A DNA stretch of 8,627 bases from an uncultured Eubacteriales bacterium (GTDB lineage: Bacteria; Bacillota; Clostridia; Oscillospirales; Acutalibacteraceae): contig CAKSOB010000062.1 of the NCBI GenBank assembly GCA_934476545.1, positions 1 to 8,627 of the forward strand. The letters are read 5' to 3'. Both the position numbers and the translations under genes were made by a program. Below the pieces are notes generated by a model. It saw nothing but the letters and a program-made list of their open reading frames with translations, searched no databases and had not been told where the DNA came from. Shown here in pieces: positions 1 through 4,312 of the stretch; position 1 is the stretch's first letter; every line of letters begins with the position of its first letter.

Positions 1-285
1 AGTCCTTTGGTGCAGGTGCTGTACCTGCCGGAGGACGGAGAGGTGCTGTTGTCCTCCTCTGCAGGACGATATTTGCTGTTCCCAACAGAAGAACTGGCTG
101 CCAAAGCTACCCGCAGCACCCAAGGCGTTGCGGTGATGACCTTGCGGAAAAATGTGGTGCTTACCGGTGCCGGGGTTTATACCGAGGGGCAGCTGAAAGA
201 CCCTGCCCGCTACCGGAAGAAGATCCCTGCCATTGGCGCGCTGCCCACAGAGGAAGAACAGTTGGGCGAGCAGATGACCTTGTAA
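1..285 (+). CDS. DNA gyrase/topoisomerase IV subunit A, C-terminal end (5' truncated by window)
   Basis: The reading frame is open from the first base (Ser-Pro-Leu-Val-Gln...) to a TAA at 283-285, giving the last 94 residues of a longer protein. The segment YLPEDGEVLLSSSAGRYLLF, then KATRSTQGVAVMTLRK and later ARYRKKIPAIGAL, has the look of the last beta-pinwheel blades of GyrA/ParC proteins. In many Clostridia these end with just this kind of 'TQGV-MTL...RYR...P-GAL' block and a short acidic tail (here EEEQLGEQMTL). That domain wraps DNA, while the catalytic tyrosine region lies upstream, outside the window. The visible part cannot tell gyrase from topoisomerase IV, so no symbol is given. 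An in-frame TTG at position 7 is an internal Leu codon and not a start. No + strand terminator with a T-run follows the stop codon. Confidence 0.8.
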   Translation, partial: SPLVQVLYLPEDGEVLLSSSAGRYLLFPTEELAAKATRSTQGVAVMTLRKNVVLTGAGVYTEGQLKDPARYRKKIPAIGALPTEEEQLGEQMTL

Positions 286-299
286 GAATGAAAAGGTTG

Positions 300-337
300 A
301 AAAAAGAACCGCCCTACAGAGAAACTCCATAGGGCGT
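300..337 (-). terminator. Hairpin with T-run on the minus strand (intrinsic-terminator-like)
   Basis: Perfect 7-bp stem CGCCCTA (311-317) with TAGGGCG (331-337) and a 13-nt loop. On the + strand it is followed by TTGGCACC, so it has no U-tract there. Read on the minus strand, the stem is followed by GTTC and then seven Ts (complement of 300-306), which is the layout of an intrinsic terminator. No minus-strand gene is visible upstream of it, so its use is unclear. It could be a weak 3' structure of the topoisomerase mRNA or the end of an antisense or small RNA. Confidence 0.4.
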
Positions 338-422
338 TGGCACCACGCAAACACACAAAAGACGATGCCGTTCTTACTTTGTGCCGAAATGAAAGAAATA
401 TGCAGAAATTTTTGCAGAAAAC

Positions 423-451
423 TTGATTCTGCTTGGAATCTATGATACAAT
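423..451 (+). promoter_or_regulatory. Sigma-A promoter for secG (extended -10)
   Basis: TTGATT (423-428) and TACAAT (446-451) are separated by 17 bp, and a TG dinucleotide sits one base before the -10 (443-444), giving an extended -10 TGaTACAAT. Transcription would start near 458, leaving about 40 nt of 5' UTR before the secG ATG at 497. A 6-bp inverted repeat (GCAGAA 414-419, TTCTGC 427-432) overlaps the -35. Confidence 0.7.
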
Positions 452-496
452 GACTTGTAATGTAAATTGGAACGATAAATTTGGAGGGTATAACAT

Positions 497-922
497 ATGA
501 GCGGTTGGGAGATAGCGTTAGGCATCGTGCTGCTGGTATTCTCCGTTGGAATTGTCATCCTTGTGCTTTCTCAGCAGGGAGAACAGAAAAACAGCGGCGT
601 AATTACCGGCGGTTCTTCAGATACCTATATTTCTAAAAATTCCGGTCGTACCATCGACGCGTTCTTGGCACGTTGGACCAGAGTGTTCGCAATCGGTTTT
701 TTCCTGTGCGTGATGGCCGTGAACATCATTGTGTTCTGCATCACCGGCGGAAGTACCGCTGCGGACAAGGCCAATGCTGTGGAGGCTGACACTTCTGTTT
801 CCAGCACAGTAGAGGATACCTCTTCTGCTGACAGCGACGCAGAGAACAGCACCGCTGCTTCTTCTGCAACAGAAACAAGCAGTGCAGCAAACGAGAGTAC
901 CGCCGAGAGCAAAGCTGCTTAA
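497..922 (+). CDS. secG: Preprotein translocase subunit SecG with long C-terminal tail
   Basis: SecG is the small auxiliary subunit of the SecYEG channel in the cytoplasmic membrane and aids SecA-driven export. The 141-residue product shows the family layout: a first membrane helix at about residues 4-25, then the loop LSQQGEQKNSGVITGGSSD and a KNSGRT-type motif (47-52), then a second helix at about 63-83. Most SecG proteins end close to this point at about 75-80 residues. This one continues for about 56 residues (86-141) that are almost entirely Ser, Thr, Ala, Asp and Glu, with only two Lys. By the known SecG topology (both ends outside) this acidic tail would be extracellular. The ATG at 497 has GGAGGG (483-488) eight bases upstream. 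The gene has its own promoter and a strong terminator and lies just before rnr, the usual Firmicutes order. Confidence 0.93.
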   Translation: MSGWEIALGIVLLVFSVGIVILVLSQQGEQKNSGVITGGSSDTYISKNSGRTIDAFLARWTRVFAIGFFLCVMAVNIIVFCITGGSTAADKANAVEADTSVSSTVEDTSSADSDAENSTAASSATETSSAANESTAESKAA

Positions 923-939
923 TTCTTTGGCAGTACACG

Positions 940-967
940 CCCCGCTTCGTTGCAAGCGGGGTTTTTT
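940..967 (+). terminator. Intrinsic terminator after secG
   Basis: Perfect 8-bp GC-rich stem CCCCGCTT (940-947) with AAGCGGGG (954-961), a 6-nt loop CGTTGC and six Ts (962-967), 17 bases past the secG stop. It should separate secG from rnr unless it is leaky. Confidence 0.92.
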
Positions 968-1023
968 CATAGCATTTTGTATTATTATTCAGAATTATCA
1001 CCATACTAATCCTTGGAGGAATC

Positions 1024-3177
1024 ATGAAATATCATATTGAAGCATTAAAAGCACAGATTTTAACGGAACTGCAATCGTACGGCAAGCCGGTGAGCAGCAG
1101 CGAGTTGATGACTTGGCTTTCTGTTCCGCCACAAGATCAGCGGTTATTTGACATCAGCATCGGACAACTGAATAACGAGGAGAAAATTTTTGTCAGCAAG
1201 CAAAAGATGATTCGCCTCAACGAGCATCCCACCAGTAAAAAAGCGGTGATTACATCCCAGTCTAAGGGCTTTGCTTTTGCCCGTCCAGACGACGGTTCTC
1301 CCGATGTATTCATTCACTTCAGCAAGCTGGGTGACGCTATGATTCGGGACACCGTTCTGCTCCGAGATATTGTTACCGACGACAGAGGTGTGTCCGGTCG
1401 TGTGGATAAAATCTTGGAGCGTGGCGACCGCAACACTACCGGTAAGGTAGAGAAAAACGAAGGCTACTTGGAGTTTGTGGCGGATATTCCGATTCGCTAC
1501 GGTGTGCAGATTGACCGCTCCACCATGAAGGGGATTCATGAGGGGGACAAGGTTGCAGCCAAATTGGACAAGAACCCAAGAAACGGCAGACTTATTGCGA
1601 AGATTACCAAGGTGTTCGGTAAGTCGGATAGCGCCAGAATTTGCGCCAATGCCATTTTGGAGCAGCACGATATTCACGGGAAATTCCCGAAAGCAGTGTT
1701 GGAAGAAGCCGAGCGTGTGGCAAAAGAGCCAATCACCGAGGAAGAGCGTGCAAAGCGGGCAGACTTTACCAACCTGCCGATTCTCACCATTGACAGCGCC
1801 GACGCCAAGGATTTGGACGACGCTGTTTGTGTAGAGAAAACACCGGAGGGTTACACTCTTGGTGTACACATTGCAGACGTTTCCCATTATGTGCGGGAGG
1901 GCAGCCTGCTGGATGAAGAAGCCATGCGCCGTGGCACCTCCGTGTACCTGCCGGACAGAGTGGTGCCGATGCTGCCGACTGCTCTCTCCAACGACGCTTG
2001 TTCCCTGAACGCAGGGGAGGAGAAGCGTGCTTTCTCCGCTACCATTTATTTGAACCATCATGGCGATATTGTAGATTACAACTTCAAGAAATCCATCATT
2101 GTTTCTAAGGTGCGTGGCGTATACAGCGAGGTTACTTCTATTTTTGAAGGCACCGCCGCACCGGAAATCATTGCAAAATACGAGCCGGTAATGGACAGCC
2201 TGTTGGCAGCAAGAGAACTGGCAACCCTGCTGAAAAAGAAGTCCCGCCAGAACGGTACTATGGAAATCGAGAGCAACGAGTCTAAGTTTATTTTGGATGA
2301 AAACGGCGTGTGCATAGACGTGCAGCCGAGAACCACCGGCGAGGCAGAGGAGCTGATTGAGCAGCTGATGATTACCGCCAACCAAGCTGCTGCCAAGATG
2401 GGCGAGAAGTACGACATTCCGTTTGTGTATCGTGTCCATGAAAAACCGGACCCGGAGCGGATTCAAATTCTCTGCGATTTGCTCAGCGCATTGAAGCTGA
2501 ACTTTGGCGGTTTGCGGAAAGAGAATCCAAAGACCAGCGAGTTTGCCACTGTAATGGATCAGGCAAAGGATACCCCGCTTCACAAAATCGTTTCTTTGCA
2601 GGTATTGCGTACCATGGAAAAAGCGCGGTATGCCACCGATCCAAAGGGGCACTTCGGCTTGGCGCTGCAGGATTACAGCCACTTTACTTCTCCGATTCGC
2701 CGCTATCCGGATACCTGTATTCACCGGATTCTGTCTACCCTGTGCGAAACAGAAAACGTGAAGTATTGCAAGGAGCATTACACCGCTTACGCAGCAAAGG
2801 TAGCAAGAGATTGCTCTCGCTTGGAGGTTGCCGCTATGACTGCCGAGCGGTCTGCGGATGATGTATTTATGGCAGAGTTTATGCGCCGCCACATCGGCGA
2901 GGAGTTCGACGGTGTTATTTGCGGCGTGACCGCCAGAGGTGTGTTCGTAGAGCTGGAAAGCAGCGCAGAGGGCTTTGTTCCGGTAGACACCTTTGAGGAC
3001 GCAAACTTTGTCTTTGACGGAATGCTGACTCAAACCGATGAGGCATCCAAGCTGACCATGACCATCGGACAGCCCATTCGCATTAAGGTCATCGGTTCCG
3101 ACGTTTCCACCGGCCGCATTGACTTTGTACCGGCAACGGGAACACTGGCATCCTTGGGCGCGCCGATTCAGGCATAA
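1024..3177 (+). CDS. rnr: Ribonuclease R
   Basis: RNase R is a processive 3'-5' exoribonuclease that degrades structured RNA and takes part in RNA quality control with tmRNA-SmpB. The 717-residue protein has the full order: an N-terminal helical/winged region (about 1-65), two cold-shock-like RNA-binding folds (about 70-200, including KAVITSQSKGFAFARPDDG), the RNB catalytic domain (about 245-600) and an S1 domain (about 625-708). In the motif TIDSADAKDLDDAV the four metal-binding aspartates are D257, D263, D265 and D266, with the same spacing as in E. coli RNase II and R. HFTSPIRRYPD (553-563) supplies the conserved arginine pair R559/R560. The protein ends soon after S1 (PATGTLASLGAPIQA) and lacks the Lys-rich tail of E. 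coli RNase R. GGAGGA (1015-1020) lies close before the ATG. I see no convincing promoter in the AT-rich 968-1014 stretch, so partial read-through from secG is possible. Confidence 0.97.
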   Translation: MKYHIEALKAQILTELQSYGKPVSSSELMTWLSVPPQDQRLFDISIGQLNNEEKIFVSKQKMIRLNEHPTSKKAVITSQSKGFAFARPDDGSPDVFIHFSKLGDAMIRDTVLLRDIVTDDRGVSGRVDKILERGDRNTTGKVEKNEGYLEFVADIPIRYGVQIDRSTMKGIHEGDKVAAKLDKNPRNGRLIAKITKVFGKSDSARICANAILEQHDIHGKFPKAVLEEAERVAKEPITEEERAKRADFTNLPILTIDSADAKDLDDAVCVEKTPEGYTLGVHIADVSHYVREGSLLDEEAMRRGTSVYLPDRVVPMLPTALSNDACSLNAGEEKRAFSATIYLNHHGDIVDYNFKKSIIVSKVRGVYSEVTSIFEGTAAPEIIAKYEPVMDSLLAARELATLLKKKSRQNGTMEIESNESKFILDENGVCIDVQPRTTGEAEELIEQLMITANQAAAKMGEKYDIPFVYRVHEKPDPERIQILCDLLSALKLNFGGLRKENPKTSEFATVMDQAKDTPLHKIVSLQVLRTMEKARYATDPKGHFGLALQDYSHFTSPIRRYPDTCIHRILSTLCETENVKYCKEHYTAYAAKVARDCSRLEVAAMTAERSADDVFMAEFMRRHIGEEFDGVICGVTARGVFVELESSAEGFVPVDTFEDANFVFDGMLTQTDEASKLTMTIGQPIRIKVIGSDVSTGRIDFVPATGTLASLGAPIQA

Positions 3178-3191
3178 TTTTTTAGAGTTAC

Positions 3192-3222
3192 AGAGAGGCT
3201 TGCCCTCTCTTTTTTCTTTTTT
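3192..3222 (+). terminator. Intrinsic terminator after rnr
   Basis: A 7-bp stem AGAGAGG (3192-3198) with CCTCTCT (3204-3210) and a 5-nt loop, followed by T6-C-T6 (3210-3222; the first T also closes the stem). It lies 14 bases past the rnr stop and isolates rnr from the sporulation genes downstream. Confidence 0.88.
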
Positions 3223-3230
3223 GGAAATCG

Positions 3231-3259
3231 TCATGGACGCTGCCTTTGCCGCATACAGT
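3231..3259 (+). promoter_or_regulatory. Candidate sigma-E (mother-cell sporulation) promoter for the BofA-family gene
   Basis: CATACAGT (3252-3259) matches the B. subtilis sigma-E -10 consensus CATACAnT. TCATGGA (3231-3237), 14 bp upstream, matches only the first four bases of the -35 consensus (K-M-A-T-A-T-T). Spacing is correct for sigma-E. The start point would be near 3266, just before the purine-rich ribosome binding site of the next gene. bofA of B. subtilis is known to be under sigma-E, which fits. The weak -35 half keeps this a candidate. Confidence 0.5.
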
Positions 3260-3263
3260 AGTG

Positions 3264-3274
3264 GAGAGAGGGGG
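3264..3274 (+). promoter_or_regulatory. Ribosome binding site deciding the TTG start of the BofA-family gene
   Basis: The purine run GAGAGAGGGGG ends seven bases before TTG 3282. The other in-frame candidates, TTG 3246 and GTG 3261, have no Shine-Dalgarno sequence and lie upstream of the predicted sigma-E start point. Confidence 0.5.
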
Positions 3275-3281
3275 CGAGGCG

Positions 3282-3542
3282 TTGACGGGAACCACGTTGC
3301 TGTTGGCGATTGGTCTGTTTGTGCTGCTGTTGTTTTTACACTATCTGTTCGGTGCCGAGCATCCGGTACGGTGTGTTTGTTACAGCGGCGGGCTAGGGCT
3401 TGCCTCCCTGCTATTGACCCATGTGGTGGGACTGTTGGCGGGGTTTTCTCTGCCTGTCAGTCTGCTGTCGTTGTTGGTTTCGGCGGCTGCCGGTCCCGCC
3501 GGAGTAACGGCATTGCTCATCTGCAACACATGGATTGTGTAA
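3282..3542 (+). CDS. bofA: BofA-family protein (pro-sigma-K processing inhibitor family), divergent
   Basis: An 86-residue, very hydrophobic protein with two or three membrane segments (about 5-23, 36-54 and 57-81). From the TTG at 3282 it lines up without gaps, one residue out of register, with the 87-residue B. subtilis BofA as I remember it: G50, P58, G71 and G74 match the family's glycine/proline pattern (consensus IPxNxxT...GxLGxPG). BofA sits in the mother-cell membrane around the forespore and, with SpoIVFA, blocks the intramembrane protease SpoIVFB, delaying pro-sigma-K cleavage. The three polar residues linked to inhibition in B. subtilis (N48, N61, T64) align with H47, S60 and S63 here. 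The start is uncertain because TTG 3246 or GTG 3261 would lengthen it by 12 or 7 residues. The sigma-E-like promoter upstream and spoIIR downstream support a sporulation role. Family assignment rests on pattern and context, not a search. Confidence 0.72.
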   Translation: MTGTTLLLAIGLFVLLLFLHYLFGAEHPVRCVCYSGGLGLASLLLTHVVGLLAGFSLPVSLLSLLVSAAAGPAGVTALLICNTWIV

Positions 3543-3570
3543 AAAATGAATAACGGTTCCAAAAGTTTCC

Positions 3571-3607
3571 AATACTCCTGTCAGAACTTAGACAGGAGTG
3601 TTTTTTT
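3571..3607 (+). terminator. Terminator-like hairpin that also sequesters the spoIIR ribosome binding site
   Basis: ACTCCTGTC (3574-3582) pairs perfectly with GACAGGAGT (3591-3599) around an 8-nt loop. The stem can extend by a U-G and two A-U pairs (3571-3573 with 3600-3602). Seven Ts (3601-3607) follow and run straight into the spoIIR ATG at 3608. It has every mark of an intrinsic terminator for the BofA-family gene 29 bases upstream, yet its 3' arm carries the only Shine-Dalgarno sequence for spoIIR. The 5' arm ACTCCT mimics the anti-Shine-Dalgarno end of 16S rRNA. Confidence 0.85.
3594..3598 (+). promoter_or_regulatory. spoIIR Shine-Dalgarno sequence inside the hairpin stem
   Basis: AGGAG lies nine bases (GTGTTTTTT plus T) before ATG 3608 and is wholly base-paired in the 3' arm of the hairpin. 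No other Shine-Dalgarno-like sequence precedes spoIIR. Confidence 0.7.
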
Positions 3608-4228
3608 ATGGGTAAACGATTTTGGGTAAAACAAAGTATTGCGTTATTATGCACACTGCTGCTTACCGCCGGTGCGGTGGTGGCGGTGTCTGCCTTTGGG
3701 GAGTTTCAGAAAAATTGTGCTTCCCTCTCCGAAAAAGTGCTGCGGCTGCACGTTTTGGCAAATTCCGATTCCGAAGCAGACCAACAATTAAAATTAAAGG
3801 TGCGGGATGCTATTTTACAGGAAAGCGACCGATTGTTTCAACAATCCGACAGCAAGGAAGCTGCCATGGCGCAAATGGCAACCCATCTCTCCGATGTGGA
3901 GCAGGTGGCGGAGCGCACTCTGCGGAAAAACGGCTGTGACTTACCGGTAACGGCGGAGTTGAAAAAGGTGGAGTTCAACACACGTACTTACGGCAATATC
4001 ACCCTGCCCGCAGGGGAATACGATGCCTTGCAGGTGGAAATCGGCGCCGCTAAAGGGAAAAACTGGTGGTGCGTGCTGTTTCCGTCCTTGTGTGTTCCCT
4101 CCTCTACCAATGTGCAGATGGAGGATGTGCTGACCCAAGACGAGCTGCAAGTGGTGGAGCAATCCGGCTATGACGTGCGCTTTAAAGTGGTGGAGTGGTA
4201 CGAAGCCGTAAAGGGTTGGATTTCCTGA
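3608..4228 (+). CDS. spoIIR: Stage II sporulation protein R (SpoIIR)
   Basis: SpoIIR is made in the forespore and exported into the intermembrane space, where it activates the SpoIIGA protease in the mother cell to cleave pro-sigma-E. The 206-residue product has a membrane or signal segment at about 10-30 (SIALLCTLLLTAGAVVAVSA). The family's signature blocks follow: VLRLHVLANSDSEADQ (44-59) with KLKVRDAIL (62-70), then FNTRTYGNITLPAGEY (123-138), and NWWCVLFPSLC (152-162) with its paired cysteines C155 and C162. Length fits the family. In B. subtilis the gene is transcribed by sigma-F. I see only weak sigma-F/G-like sites here (see findings). Its ribosome binding site is buried in a terminator-like hairpin directly before the start codon. 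No clear terminator follows, and addB begins 84 bases later. Confidence 0.94.
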   Translation: MGKRFWVKQSIALLCTLLLTAGAVVAVSAFGEFQKNCASLSEKVLRLHVLANSDSEADQQLKLKVRDAILQESDRLFQQSDSKEAAMAQMATHLSDVEQVAERTLRKNGCDLPVTAELKKVEFNTRTYGNITLPAGEYDALQVEIGAAKGKNWWCVLFPSLCVPSSTNVQMEDVLTQDELQVVEQSGYDVRFKVVEWYEAVKGWIS

Positions 4229-4274
4229 TGTCCCAAAATTGGGCGCACTTTCCCTGTTCCTGTCCTTCGATTTA

Positions 4275-4283
4275 TGGTACAAT
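4275..4283 (+). promoter_or_regulatory. Extended -10 promoter for addBA
   Basis: TGgTACAAT (4275-4283) is a full extended -10 element of the same form as the one before secG. The -35 position at 17 bp (TGTTCC, 4255-4260) is poor, as is common for TGn promoters. Transcription would start near 4290, about 20 bases before the addB start. Confidence 0.55.
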
Positions 4284-4298
4284 AGCCATACGAGAAAC

Positions 4299-4306
4299 AA
4301 GGAGGG
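4299..4306 (+). promoter_or_regulatory. addB ribosome binding site, selecting the third of three ATGs
   Basis: AAGGAGGG directly abuts a run of three ATG codons (4307, 4310, 4313). From the end of GGAGG (4305), spacing is 1, 4 and 7 bases respectively, so the third ATG is best placed. Confidence 0.7.
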
Positions 4307-4312
4307 ATGATG

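Noticed and set aside
340..385. Inverted repeat GGCAC / GTGCC between the topoisomerase gene and secG.
   Set aside because: Only 5 bp with a loop of about 36 nt, so it is not distinguishable from chance.
968..1014. A promoter for rnr in the AT-rich stretch, with TATTAT boxes at 980 and 983.
   Set aside because: No acceptable -35 sits at 16-18 bp, since those positions fall in the secG terminator. The boxes are expected by chance in such AT-rich DNA.
1144..3234. A 696-codon open frame on the minus strand covering nearly all of rnr.
   Set aside because: It is antisense to a clear RNase R gene, starts inside the rnr terminator with no ribosome binding site, and its translation shows no recognisable motif. 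Codon bias in the sense gene that avoids TTA, CTA and TCA in that frame explains the lack of stops.
3233..3553. An overlapping + strand frame with an ATG at 3233 across the BofA-family gene.
   Set aside because: No Shine-Dalgarno sequence, the start overlaps the sigma-E-like promoter, and the translation is rich in Cys/Arg/Gly with no family resemblance. It is a shifted-frame shadow of the hydrophobic gene.
3537..3576. Forespore-type promoter for spoIIR: GTGTA (3537-3541) with GGTTCCAAAA (3555-3564) as sigma-F-like, or GAATA (3548-3552) with CAATACT (3570-3576) as sigma-G-like.
   Set aside because: Each matches only part of the consensus, and the first has a spacer about two bases short. Neither is good enough to list as a feature, although the second would place the start within the hairpin.
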